From Sipunculus nudus (lineage: Eukaryota; Annelida; Sipuncula; Golfingiida; Sipunculidae): a stretch of 64,000 nt of DNA. Positions 22,014-34,541 of this stretch are shown in pieces; position 1 is the stretch's first letter; each line of letters opens with the position of its first letter. The stretch spans positions 35,932,214-35,996,213 of the forward strand of contig CM049320.1 in assembly GCA_026874595.1 (NCBI GenBank), given 5' to 3'. The notes beneath the pieces were generated by a model. That model had not been told where the DNA came from, ran no database searches, and saw only the letters and a list, made by a program, of their open reading frames with translations. A program made the translations under genes and the position numbers.

Positions 22014-22445
22014 ACCTATTTTTTGCGATTGTCTCCACACAAGACAAACTTGTTAAACAAAACTTGCACCAATGGCAAAAGAAAAAATGCCTAATTTTTG
22101 GTATCCTACCGGCTTACAATATAGATAGTATTCAATTTAGTTAACGTTTATGCCTCATATGTATCCATGGTTCATAGAGTCCAACCATGGTTACCCTGCT
22201 GGGATCCTTTTTGACCACCTTGAGTCGGCAGATATTGATTATTGATTCCGTGAATGTGTAAGCTCTTTTGTGCTTCACGTATATAATGACATCATCACTG
22301 ATCCCTGTTATATACATTTCATAGATTGGTGACAAGATACTTAGTTGCTCATAAAATGGTTTTAAATTGTTTACAGGAAAATGGCATAAGGCAGGCTATT
22401 ATTTCTAAAATGGTTAATTTTGCATTTTCATCTTTCTGGCCTAGT
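22014..22445. repeat. Diverged direct repeat, unit 1
   Basis: Matches 22550-23075 in order: TTTTTTGCG(A/G)TT, AAACAAAA(C/T)TTGCACCAAT, GGTTCAT, CTCATAAAATG(G/A)TTTTAAATTGTT and CTATTATTT. Unit 2 carries extra sequence. No gene is recognised. Confidence 0.7.
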
Positions 22446-22549
22446 AGCAAACAGTTTTGACGATCACAAAATATAATCGCGAAAAAATAGGCGGACAGGG
22501 GATGTGGAACCGTCTATAGTACTATAGTCTATTTTACCACCCCTATCAA

Positions 22550-23075
22550 TCTGATTTTTTGCGGTTATCTCCACGTAAAAAAGACTTGCCAAACAAAATT
22601 TGCACCAATTGCAGAAGTAGAAAAAAAAGTGATTTCCTGTATTCTACCTGCTTCTGTTTTAAGTATATTTCAATTTCCGGCATGATTAACATGTCTCATA
22701 TTATATCTGTGGTTCATGGCGTCACCATCAAGTTGCCATTTTTTTTTTTTATTCCCCTTGGATATGCATATAAAGTAATTGGACCTAACAGTGAAGCGCA
22801 TGCACGGGAAGAATATAAGTCTCATTGTAAACAGGGGTCGACACCTCTTGATCATTGGTCCCGTGAATGTTCGAGTCTCTTTATTGCGTAACGTCTATTA
22901 TGACTCATCACTTTTCCTTGCCATGTACATTTCATAAAATGGTGGCAAGATATCGTCACTGTAGAATAGACTTGTTTCTCATAAAATGATTTTAAATTGT
23001 TCATAGGAAAAAGACATAAGTTATGCTATTATTTACAAAATAGCTCATTGTGCACTTTTCTCTTTCTTCTCCACG
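22550..23075. repeat. Diverged direct repeat, unit 2
   Basis: Second, longer copy of the 22014-22445 unit, clearly older than the 540-bp pair next to it. Confidence 0.7.
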
Positions 23076-23690
23076 GACAAAAAGTTTTCGTGGTATTTGA
23101 GCAGGAGGACTGGGTGGCTGAACTCGCAATAGTTTATTAAGCATTAACTGAATTGCGATAAGCAAGGTCAGTGGCTTCTCTGCGCCAGTTAAAGACATTC
23201 TTCTGTCAATTAACGGAATTAATGCTCTCTCCTCGAGAGAAAATGTCATCAAAGCAGCAATACTGAGCAATATAAATAGCTTCATCTGGTGCGTGTGTTG
23301 GCGGGGGGGGGGGGGGCTGACCTTAACCTGCAGCGTGGTAAAGAGGACAGAAATTCCCGAAACAATGGTATAGGTGGACGCGTTAATCGGCAGTCTGTAG
23401 AGTGAATGCATGAGGGTGATATAACACCGAATAAACAGTCAAAAGCCGACATGAAATTCTGCAGATAAACGTATACTTATTTATTTCAGCATTTTCAACA
23501 TAGGGGTGGTTATTTCAACAAACAGTTTGAATTATGAACACATATCCAGTCCGACAGTAGTAAATTCAATTTCTCTAGTTACAGGATAACTTTATAAGCG
23601 AAGCACTGGGCTTTGGGACTAATAGGTACATTTTGTGTACTTACTAAAAAAGCAACTCGCCTATATTTACAACTTACGCACCTCAGTCGA
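23076..23690. other. No gene recognised; poly-G tract
   Basis: Holds a G run at about 23303-23317 and AT-rich sequence. A 136-codon minus-strand frame here has no domain or exon signals that I can support. Confidence 0.4.
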
Positions 23691-24130
23691 TAAATTCGGG
23701 CTGACAGTGCACATGTATCTAGACAATACATAGAGGTTTAACTTAAACCTCGGGCAGACAGCATATAAGTAAATACAGTGTGGATACATATCTGACTAGA
23801 AACCTCGACAAACAACGTACATTTATCTAAAATGAGCTAACCGGCCCTGTCTACAGAACCAGGCAGAAAACACAATGCACGTGCCTGTATGACTACAGGT
23901 CCGGACAGAATGCATAAAGGTAAATACTGTGCGCATACCTGCCATACGACCGGCTGGGGAAACGCGTATACAGTGTACATACCTGTCTGTCTGCATATCC
24001 AGCCTGACGGTATGCATGTTTCTGCAGAAAAAAAAATCTTCCTTATCATAGACCTTAATAGAAAGAATACATATATGTAATGCATTCATCTGTCTGACTG
24101 TATAACCAGGCTCAACGTATATATCGGGTA
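23691..24130. repeat. Degenerate minisatellite, units of about 50-60 bp
   Basis: Repeating theme of a (C)GG(G/A)CAGACAG / CCTGACGGT start, then a GCATAT-like stretch, then GTAAATAC and GTGTACATACCTG. At least five imperfect units are visible. Overlapping reading frames on both strands reflect the repeat, not genes. Confidence 0.5.
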
Positions 24131-25127
24131 TTCCAGAAGAATCCTCGCTTTTTTACTCATGGTATCTCGGTCGTAAATACCAGTTCCATTGAAATTTATC
24201 ATAGTGTAACATAAGTGTATTATCTATATGCTTTGAAAAATAGCAGATAAATCCGATGAATATTTTAAATAGTTCAAATAATTGTACATCTTTGCGTCAG
24301 ATAAATCTAAATACAAGTTTTTAATAGATATGAGTGTATTTTTAGCATTGGAAATGCTACTCACAACCGTTTTCGTCATACAAACTTGCAAAAGAATAAC
24401 GTGCTGTTAATGGGCTTGTTATATTTTGTTCTGTCTGTGATACATTCTTTGGCAGAAAAGTACAACTTCTGGGACCGTCTGTCGTTTCTACTGTTATAGC
24501 TAATCAGACGTTCACGAAATAGAGGGTTTTAGGCAGATCAACGCCTACATATTTTCCTATATATTATCTATCTTCTAATACATCACAAGTCTCTAACTCA
24601 GTATATTATCCTGCATGGTTACAACCTTACAAAGTTTTTACCCTGTCAGAATTCATTAATAACATACATTAATGTAACTAAAGGGTGATATTTGTTAGGC
24701 GATCTTGGTTAGTGAAACCATAATTTTATTTAATATGAGAATATATTAATGCTGTTTCAGTTCCATTAGTTTTCTTTTGTATTAACATAATAAAAAAATT
24801 GCAATTTCATCATCATATTTCAGATTCTCCATCCCATATATTAAGAATGTCGAATGTTATTAACTTTATTCCAAGCATTCAAGATATCGATAAATTACTG
24901 TAAATTTATATGAATACATAAAAAGACCGACTTTTTTAAATATTTGTACATGCCTGCAGGGGTATGTTTCCAGAAAAGATTTACAAAAGTAACATAGACT
25001 AGACGTTAAACTAATATTTATTGTGATTTTTGTCCAAAGAGATTCCTTAATAATTATGGACAGAAGCCTATTATATTTCCTATATGAAAGAAGGCAAGTA
25101 TAAAAAAGACTTTTCATGCATATTCTT
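24131..25127. other. No gene recognised
   Basis: AT-rich, without exon-like segments, inverted repeats or clear homology to other parts of the window. Confidence 0.4.
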
Positions 25128-26115
25128 TTTTTTTTAGCTCAGCTGACTGTAAGTCATCTAAAATTTAGCAATCACTCTTTGTTCCGTCTGTCCGTCTGTT
25201 AACCAGGCACCAATCGTAACCGCTGGACCTGGAATCTTTTAACTTGACATCCAGAGATGTCCCTGAAAGATCTCCTTGGAAACCTTAATTTAGGTCTCTG
25301 TTACTAATATTATTCGAGCTATAGGGCTCCGAAGTATGCCCCCCCCCCACCCAGAATAATGGAAAGTTTGATACAAAAGCTAAAGAATCTGGACAACTAA
25401 GGCATTGATTCCCATGATTCTTTGCATGGATATTGATCATGGAGTGTTTCATCAGTTTCTACAGACTGGTGGCACACCTGTATTTTTTTCAATTTTTTAC
25501 GATTTTATTTTCTTTATTTTTGAGACCTTTAAAAGATGCGATCATCTGTTAACAGGGCACAAATCGTTATAACTGGACCTAAAATCTTGTTTCTTGACAT
25601 GCAAGGAGGCCCGTGAAAAGTCTCCTTGGAAAGCTAAAATTAGTTCTCTATTGCCCATAACCTCTGAGCTATTGGGCTTATAAGCATCCCTCAGCATAAT
25701 CGAAAATTTGATACCAAAGTAGGGCAGAAAATCGTAACCATTGGACCCAGAATCTTCTATCTTAGTAGTTGACTAATCAATGAACAATGAAGAGACAGAA
25801 GGCTGCATATACGCTGCATATGAAGCTCTGCATTGAAATATTAGCTGTACTGAAACGTGGTCAAAACTATAATAAATGCTACATACGTTAAATCTATAAA
25901 TGTTGCAGGAAAACATTCCTCACAAAAAAAATCACTTGATTCAATAAAAAGACACTTTGTTTTGATTGCTATATATATATACTGTTTACAGGGCACAAAT
26001 GGTAACGCTGGACCTACAGTCTTCTATCTTTTTAATGCAGGGAGGCAAATGAAATGCCTCCTTGTAAACCTAAAATGAGGTCTCTGTTACTCATAACCTA
26101 TAAGCTATAGGGCTA
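25128..26115. repeat. Dispersed repeat family, three imperfect units
   Basis: Units near 25190, 25550 and 25985 share AACCAGGCACAAATCGTAAC, a GGACCT(G)GAATCTT box, a GACATCCAG(G)GAGG box and TCTCCTTGGAAACC. The same family recurs at 52930-53900. These are non-coding repeat arrays of the kind common in mollusc genomes. Confidence 0.6.
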
Positions 26116-26138
26116 TAGTCCCCATCCCCAGAATAATG

Positions 26139-26140
<2 letters not shown>

Positions 26141-26199
<59 letters not shown>
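26141..26199. repeat. (TA)n microsatellite
   Basis: Pure TA run interrupting the end of the preceding repeat unit. Confidence 0.95.
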
Positions 26200-26200
<1 letters not shown>

Positions 26201-28700
26201 AAACATTCAACGTGTTTGACACTCAGTAAACATGCTCCTTTAAGCTGTATTGAGCACCTTTCTACATCGACTGTAACTCAAATACCGGTACCATTTACAC
26301 ACAGGTGATGATACAGTAATTAAAATGACTTAAGTGACTTAAAGAAATAAAATGACTTAAAACAGTAGCGAGTACATTTATGGTCCATGATTGTCGCACA
26401 CTGTTTTAGGATTGCCAATCGGATAGATTTTCAACCTAGATGATTTTTGGTATATCCAATTGACAACCATGGGGTTGGCAACCTAGTGTTATCATTGTTA
26501 TATTTTATTTTGGAGTTACACCAAAGGTTCACCCTGAGGCAACGGCCATAAACATTTTTGTTATGATTTCAGTACTGCTTCTAATAATTAAGCCCGCTCC
26601 ATCATGCGGGAATCAATTGAGTTAAAAAAGAAAAATTGAACGAAGCTCAGCATCCAAATCAAAGAATAATGTACTATATATATGCATTACACGGGTTTCA
26701 GTTCTTTTGTAAAACTGGTTTTAATATTTATTTGATACGTCGGAGGACGTGTTTGCGGTAGTCGCCGGTGATTTTATATACAGTGTAACACGTTGTTCAA
26801 TGACAAGGTTGGCTTCATTTTAGGTTTTACATGCGTTGAAAAATTGTGAAAAACCCGATAACGTATTTACCTGAGCGATGTATTTAATGTTCTTTTTGGT
26901 TGATTTATGTATTATGTTTACCTTTAGTAGTTTAATATGTCCCTTAACAATTTTGAGCAGTTTGTCTTGAAAATAATTAATGACCTTTCGGGGGGGGGGG
27001 GGGGGTTAACACATACGGAGATTATCTGGATTATCAAAATACACTTTACCTCAAAGGATAATATGTTCTTGTGACACCTGAAGATTCCTCCCCCCCCCCC
27101 CCCCCCGTGAAAACCGCCCTTTAACGGACGGTTTTTTTTTCTAAGCAATTGTGACCTGGTGAATCCGCATCAATGAAACTTGCATAGGGAAGCTTAGTAG
27201 GATCATGGTCGGGTATCGAGGTATTCCAAAGATAACATCCTACTATGTTCCAGTATTAAGAGCCGCCTTTAAATATTTTTCGTCCAGACTGGAATATCTG
27301 CATTAAAATGGTATCAGCCATCCTTAACATGTAGCCTTTAAACATATCTGTTTTACAGTCTCCTACAATTACGGCCGTTCTCCCCCTTGCATATTTAACC
27401 GTATCTATTATCACTTAAGTTTAAGCTGACTTAAGTGTAGTTTTTCAGGAAATGGACTTAGGCAGTACACATTTGATATTTCCATCAATCGTGATGGAAT
27501 AAAAATAAAATCCTTACTATGAACAAAATATTCTTTTTAAGAAAGCTACTGCTAATGAATTTTGACAGTACTTTTTAGAATCTGCCCTCAGTATTTTGCC
27601 GTATTAAAACCTCCATCATTTTACCGTTTATGCGAGCGCTTCAGATTGGAGGCAGGTACATTATATTTATCTATAATTATAGCTTAAAACCTGCATTACC
27701 AAGTCCCTCCAACTGACGTTGACCTAAGAACAGTCTTAAAATAACAATGGCTGATAATCTCCCCTAATGATATTAGGAGGGTTTTACTCATTAACCTGGA
27801 AATAGGTAAATAGTTATAAAAAGTCTTATGAAAAAACCTGTGATCGATGAACAGTTGCTGAATTCATGGCAGATGCTGCAAACATATAAGGTGAAACTAC
27901 AACCAAACATACAATATTTAAAGACTAGTATTTTAATTTCAGACTTACAACTCATATCAAAACGAACAGAAATGATGCAACAATTAGTTTTGGGTAACCT
28001 TTTTTACGTTGGATAACAGTGATGATTATCCATACAGTTCCACTAATATTTATGATAGTGTTTGTCTTGCTCTGCACGATTATACAAATGAACAGATTTG
28101 AGAGAACATTAGTATCAATATGATGAATTAGTAAAGTGTCTACAAAATAAAGCATTTCTTTTAAAGACTTATTGATATAATAATATGGAAGTGGTCCGAG
28201 GCCACTTTCCCAACATGGACCCTAGCTGTATAAGTGAAAACACACTAAATTTTAGCCACGGTTTAATATATCCTTTCACTGGTCATCTTTCTATAACAGT
28301 GGCTACGTGCTTAAGAGAGACAAAATAAAATTATCGAAATTTACAAAAGAAATTACATATTTTAATTGAAAAACATTATATTACCTCATATCTGCAGACA
28401 GTTTTAATAAAAAAAAGTACAAAATGTAAAATAATGAAAAATTGCACACACAAATCAAATTGTCAACAAAAAAATATATATCTCTCCGACTTTGCGGAGA
28501 TATTAAATATATTAATATGAATTATATACATGTAATAACATATCTGATTGTAGTGTTCTAATTCAACATAGACAAAACATAAATACACAAATAATGGCAG
28601 TATACGATGGATATGATTAAAAAGATTCTAAAACAAGACAATTTAATTTGAATTGAGATGACTATTTTTATAATTTTACCTATGAGTGGAAAATATTCAA
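26200..28700. other. No gene recognised; G/C homopolymers
   Basis: AT-rich intergenic sequence downstream of the TRIM gene. It has a poly-G run near 26992-27005 and a poly-C run near 27091-27107. A CCTAATGATATTAGG hairpin lies near 27761. Confidence 0.4.
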
Positions 28701-28732
28701 GAGTCAGTTAATGCCCTTCATCTTCTGTTTTT

Positions 28733-28943
28733 CTATATTTTGTCAAACCTAAACAGTTTTAAACATGCATGCCCATCTCTGTCTTTAAAGGTAACGTGCT
28801 CGCATACCCATAAGTATGGAAAGCATAATGCAACATCACATGGGTAATATAGCCAGTCATATATAGTCAATAAGTTTCTTCGAAAAATCCCATTTGCTGT
28901 ATACTCACATATTCTGTTATTTCTCCAGTCAGCTACCAATAAA
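28733..28943 (-). CDS. Out-of-frame last NHL repeats of the TRIM protein
   Basis: About 70 codons, in the frame next to the main TRIM reading frame, that complete the NHL unit cut by the early stop (VADWRNNRICEY) and add part of another (DVALCFPYLWVCEH, then LKLFRF). The shift falls in GGGCC, a short homopolymer context, so either a sequencing or assembly indel or a real frameshift allele would explain it. Confidence 0.8.
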
Positions 28944-30611
28944 AGGCCCATTTGCCGTAATTGACATACCAAGGGGGCTATGGAACTGTCCTTTTCCAGT
29001 CCCTTTCCCTCCAAACGTCACAATTTTTGCTCCTGAGTCGTCGTATATTCCTACTTCGTGTTTGGAACGATCAACAACAATAAACTCTGGAGGAGCAAGT
29101 CTTTTCAACTTGAAACCATGAAAGTCGTTCCCGCGGAACATCTCTTTGTTGCCTGGTTTTGACAAATGACTTTGAACAACTCCTTTTTTATGCAAAGTGT
29201 ACACCTTTTCTCCATCCAGGAACACGGACCAAGGGGAAGATACGTTGGGCAGATACGGAAAGGACTCCATAGTTTGTGTATCTATAGTCAACTTTACCAG
29301 ACTGGAACCATCTGCCTTTGCGAGGTAAACATGTTCCCCATCGACGAAGGAAGCATAGACTTTACAGGCAGAATATAATTTGTGTAATTCTCCACTCAGG
29401 CTGACTCTGGCCATCTTTGACCCATCACTTTCACATACAATAGCAGAACCATCAGAAAGGGTGGATATCCTCCAGGGAGCGAGTAAACATTGCCCTTTTC
29501 CGCATTGTATTCTTCTGATTTCTTTTGGAACAGTTATACGTGCATTTTGAGCAATCAGTCTAGGTATGCTACATGGCTCCATATATCCTTGAATAGCCTT
29601 CATGACATCTTCTTCGCCTTGGAGAACACACATGTATTTACTAATATTTGGGTAATACGGAAGGGAATGTTCGGCCTCAGAAATCGATTGTGATGCTTTG
29701 TCTAAATCTGAGAACATCCTGGTAACGTTTGTTAGAAATGTTGTAATATCCGTCGTGTCTGTGTGTAATAACACATCACAATTCTGCAAAATGTCCTCTT
29801 CTTCATGTATGGTTGCATTGCAGAATTTCTGAGCCCCCTTAATTGCTGTATTGTGCCTTTCCTTATGCTGTTCTTCCACTATTTTCATTATCCTGTCTAA
29901 TTCTTTCAAAATGGCATCACGCCGTTCCTTTATGTAAGTGGCAACCGCTGTTAAATGTTTTCCCTTGTGTAATTCCGTAATCCTTATCTTTGCTTTTACA
30001 TAGGCTATGGCGGATTTTACTTTACTTGCTCTTTCTTCAAGCTTCGTTTTCGTGGCAAGCAAACCATCATTGCAGTCAAGAACGTTGTGATTCGAGTGTG
30101 ATCCAAGAACGACACATTTTGAGCAAAGGCCTTCCATACAGGTAACACAAACATATTTCAGAGCACACGAGTGAATTTTACACAAAGAGTAAACAAGTTT
30201 ATGTTTATTGAATAGATCAACTTCTTTATGTCCTGTGGCACATTGTTCACAGAAGCGAATGTCACAGTCAACACATAAGGCTTTCAAAGGACTTGATATT
30301 CCTTTTGCGCAGCATTTTTGACATAAAGACACGCTTTGCATTGCTGCAATCACCTCTGATGCTTCTGTCACTTTAAAATCCAACGGGAAGTCTCTAACTC
30401 CATTTGGTGGAACAGCCGAGAGCATCATACAAACAGGACATTTTATCTCTTTATCCGAATCGAACTCAGTTTTTAGCCTAGTGCTATGCCACTCACTTAA
30501 ACATTCTGTGCAGAATGAATGTTGACACATTAGTACCCTCGGCTGCCTTGCTTCCTTTGCGTTGAAACAAATTGGGCAGTGAAACAGATGAGTGGTTCCA
30601 GCTGAAGCCAT
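28733..30611 (-). CDS. TRIM-NHL protein (RING E3 ligase-like), frameshifted near its end
   Basis: The 560-codon frame 30611-28929 has an N-terminal C3HC4 RING (Cys12, Cys15, Cys29, His31, Cys34, Cys37, Cys58, Cys61), B-box 1 at about 97-137, B-box 2 at about 144-175 (Cys144, His147, Cys155, Cys158, Cys163, Cys166), a coiled coil at about 185-265, and NHL beta-propeller sequence from about 370. The family acts as ubiquitin ligases or RNA-binding regulators; in molluscs it is large and often linked to immunity, so the exact role is unknown. The main frame stops right after GMSITANG, but the next frame continues with LLLVADWRNNRICEYTANG and more NHL sequence to a stop at 28733. One extra base near 28943 explains this. 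The ATG follows a TTTTTTTGTAG acceptor by 11 bases, so a 5' UTR intron is likely and the coding part is one exon. Confidence 0.9.
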
Positions 30612-30622
30612 CTTAACTGACC
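30612..30622 (-). other. 5' UTR stub and splice acceptor of the TRIM gene
   Basis: A pyrimidine-rich tract ending TTTTTTTGTAG is followed by 11 bases and the TRIM ATG. This is the usual layout of a single coding exon with an upstream non-coding exon. I could not place the upstream exon. Confidence 0.55.
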
Positions 30623-30659
30623 CTACAAAAAAATATAATCATGAATGTTTCCTGTATTA

Positions 30660-33600
30660 CGGGGACTGGCTTATCTTTCTATAAACAGGCTTCTCTTTTT
30701 ATTGCGATAAAGCCTGGCCTCGGCAAGCCTCTTATATTATGGATTAGGGCCATTAGGTCATTAGGGCCTAGATGATAACGGCAAATAAAATCCAACGTTA
30801 GAACAATAAAGAGTACACATATGAAAAAAATGTTAAAAAATGTATAAAGATGTATAAAAAGAATACCCCCCCCCCCCCCCGATGGAAACAGTAGATATAT
30901 ATGATATTATATGATCAGTCAGGTTGACGGTGACGTCTCACATTTAAGAAACTGATTTGTTTTTTGCAATGAATGGTTTCTTTGATTTGCCCTATGATCT
31001 TGTTAATATTTTATGTTCCGGTCCATTACAACAAGGCCTTGCTGCATCGGAGTTATTTGTCTATCCTCATAAAATTTACAGAGGACGTTTGATCAGGCCG
31101 ACATCTTATTATAAACATGGCCTTTGACATATAAATAGGAATCAAGTTTATATTTTAAAAATGCTTTTGATCTCCTTATTCCGAGTAGATCAGGTGGCAT
31201 AAATGGAATATATTGTCTGTTATTAAGTGTGAGTTATAATTGAAAACATTAAATAAAATGGTAAAGAAATATCTTTAATGGCAATAAACCTGCCAACATG
31301 AGGCATTTTTTCCTTTGATCTAACTACGTTCGAATCTACTTGCATTACCCTCATGAGTGATGAAACTCAACTTGCATGACAATTATTAAATAATAACTCC
31401 AACCGACTGGACATAGCTTACCTGGAGACCTATAGGAAATCATGTTAAATCACACGCTGTTCGAGAGCCCTGGAAGATCCTTTGACATAACTAGAATCAT
31501 TCCACTTAGTCCTAACGATAATATAATGATAATTCAGCTTAAAAGTGTAAAAGTCATCATAAATAGAAAGATATATTTTATCAAAAGCATATATAAAATA
31601 GTGTTTTTCACTTTACACATAGTTTGATAAGCACTGATCAGTGGTGATAAGCGACAAACAATATCTTCCTTTAGTTGAGCAAAGGCCACGCATATTATTG
31701 TTTCTGATTAGCGGTTGCAGTTTTTAAGGGAGTTCTTTGTCCATTCACAAATACAACAATAAACTAAATTGCTTGATCATTCGAATATATTCATATTTGA
31801 CATCCGAATTACTTCCGATTCTCCATCATAAACACAGTATTTGATTTTATACGATTTTCCCCCGGCAATTGGTATAAGTTCTAGAATTATTCTTAACCTT
31901 TCTGTTCGGTGGTATCTATATATGCTACGCCGCGTATATATGTAGTAAAGCGAATGTTAAACCAAGCTTGGGCTCGATTATCAGCGAGAGTTTTATAACA
32001 AAGTAGCTGATACACCTTCAGTCCTGTGGCGGAGCACGCGAGACAAATCAATTACAGCATAATGGAATTCAATATCATTTAATAATGACATTCAATCATG
32101 ACATACAGTCATGGCATTCGTTCGGCTTCGCTTCGCGATTGCCAGGTATGACAGAAGCCTCGTAAAGCTTTACGTGATGCATGTCATTTCACTGGGCTAT
32201 AACTTGCACGTGTTTATATTTACATGTGTAGCAATATTTAGTTTTAAATTTGTGTTAATAGGTAATTTTACGACCAATTTTATTCACACGAATTGCTTAG
32301 TTCTGACATATGTGATATAATTTGGGAATTAATAAAAACATTCTCTTTAAACATTTCACGTAACAGTGAGGAAGAACGTCAGTGAAAGAGCTTGGCACTA
32401 TAAATTATCCGCTTGTTTCTAGCCAGGCATCATTTCCTGGATTAAAGTTTAGCCATGTATTTAATGAAATTGTTTTAACTCAGTGCTCACATATTAAATA
32501 CTGGTAATTATATAAACCATGCTTTTGATTCTTGATATATAGATAATCCTATGTTAATACTAAAAAAAAGTTACATGTTCGTAACTTTAATTTATTAATA
32601 CAAAAGTCAATGGATGTTTGTGGCTGAAATACCAGTGGTACGAATAATGATGATGTGGGTCAGTTTTCTTTGTTCTAGTGACCATAAGTAATGGAATCGG
32701 TCTTTCTGTAAAGTACTGAAAAATAAAATATTAGTATACAACTCTCTCATAAAACAAAACTGCATTTAAGTTTCTACATATGTAAGTTCCAATATAATAA
32801 TATTTACGTGTTTTTTTTTCGAACTACAGTTCAGCTTATGATTCGTCTAAATTATATATTAGTCCTATACCTCGATCACAGTGTGTTCTTTGTGACGATA
32901 ATTTACCCCTGTAAACGGGCAATAGGTGCGCCTACTTTTTACAGCCATTGGCTAGATTTAAACGTACACAGGTGAAAAAATGAGGCTTAGAAGTCCAATA
33001 TGCCCTCCTTTATAGTAATTAAGTAAAAATCCTTGAGAGTCTATTGATCTTGTGGCAAATACCTTTGAAACCTACCTGTACCTCATGCCCAATGTATGTT
33101 TATCACAGTAGTGCTCAGACTTTAACAATGTGTAGAAGGCTTACGACAATGAAACTATATCACCAACTTATATGAAGCTTGCACGAACACAGCATATGCG
33201 TCTACTTCAGTATTGTAACGTGTTTTTATCCTGCCTACTTTGTATTTGTGAGCACCTAATATGTTCTTGTCATTTAATATATTAACAGTTCTTTGAATAA
33301 TTATCAGATGCAAACCTATTATAAATAAATAATATGAATATATTTTAACAAATCGAATGATTCTCAAGACAAACTATATTAATCACCTTAGGAAATTATT
33401 TAAGTTGGGTATAGGAAACCCTGTGACTGTATATAAAGCATACAGTTTGGAATTACCACTTTAATTAATGAATATATATTAGCTTCTTGTACAAGATGAC
33501 CCTATTTTGTCATAGCCATGTGTAATATGCATAGTGCACGTGAACAGTTAACCTTTACAGTCATGTGATCTAACAAAATATATCCTCATCACTATTAAGG

Positions 33601-34420
33601 GTACCGTATTCTTAGCTCAGAAGTGCGTCTTTTAATGGAAGCAACTATATATCTACAGCAAAGGACCACTCTCAGTACAGATATCTAACAAAAAAGAACA
33701 AATTATGTAATCATCTTACCTCACGCAAGGTGTTGACGAGTTGGAGCCATAGCACCCGGTGATTAGTATGGAATTTGGACGAATTGTTTGTATGGGCAAA
33801 TTCCATATCGGTGACTGAGGCCACACGAATTAGCAGTTTGTATCTCTGTCGAACGTTTGATTCGTGATGCATATGGAGCGTGGGATTACTATTTTGGAAT
33901 GTTTAACTCTTAAGTATGAGAAACAGGTAAAATTCAAGAATTTTTCCTAGCACCGTAACTAAATATATGTTTACTTATTTTATACACAATAAAATCCCAT
34001 CTCAATGAATAAATATTTAAAAATATACACTGGGCTAATGCATGCATATAAAACACCATCCGAATGCGTAATTCTCTCACACTGAACAAGATTACTGAGA
34101 AACTTAGGTTCTCGATATTTTTTTATAATCCTTTTGGCATATTCAAGGAGAATGGCATTTAATCTAAATCAAAGTCAGGACCAGTATCAGTATAAAATAG
34201 ATAAACGTAATTATTTTTACATCAAAAACCATTATTGGCCGAGTAAGAACGATGAAAAAGTGAATACGCGAAAAAAAAAACATGTAAAAAAAAGAATCAA
34301 GGAATAATTAACAGCTTTTGACCATTTTACTATCTACTGAATTGTAAGTAACATATCACATATGCGATATCTGTAAAGGTATACACACAAAATAGTATAT
34401 TTAATAGCTATTTTCAATTT
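30660..34420. other. No gene recognised; TRIM upstream region
   Basis: AT-rich. A poly-C run lies near 30867-30880. A possible non-coding exon end, CTTGCGTGAG|GTAAGATG, lies at 33720 on the minus strand, but nothing ties it to the TRIM gene. Confidence 0.4.
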
Positions 34421-34541
34421 ACAAAGGCCTTACCGTTCCTTCCTAAAAGAATATTTTCTTCATTATAACTTTAATAGCTATTTTCAATAAAAGTTATAAG
34501 AAGAAAACTATTCTTTGAGGAAGGACAGAAAGGGCTTTTGT
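34421..34541. repeat. 121-nt fold-back inverted repeat
   Basis: Two arms of about 50 bases pair with roughly 80 percent identity, around a 16-base loop that itself contains AATAGCTATT. Shared boxes are CCTTCCT, AAAGAATA, TTTTCTTC and TATAACTTT. There is no target-site duplication or TIR motif I can name, so it may be a small MITE or a hairpin-RNA locus. Confidence 0.7.

Noticed and set aside
21706-22047. 113-codon minus-strand frame
   Set aside because: It spans the end of a non-coding direct repeat and unrelated flank, and the other repeat unit does not keep the frame beyond the repeat.
23823-24089. Overlapping Cys-rich frames on both strands
   Set aside because: They come from a degenerate minisatellite; three overlapping frames on two strands cannot all be genes.
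33720-33765. Non-coding 5' exon of the TRIM gene
   Set aside because: Only a donor-like site supports it and it is 3 kb from the acceptor at 30622; without transcripts it cannot be linked.
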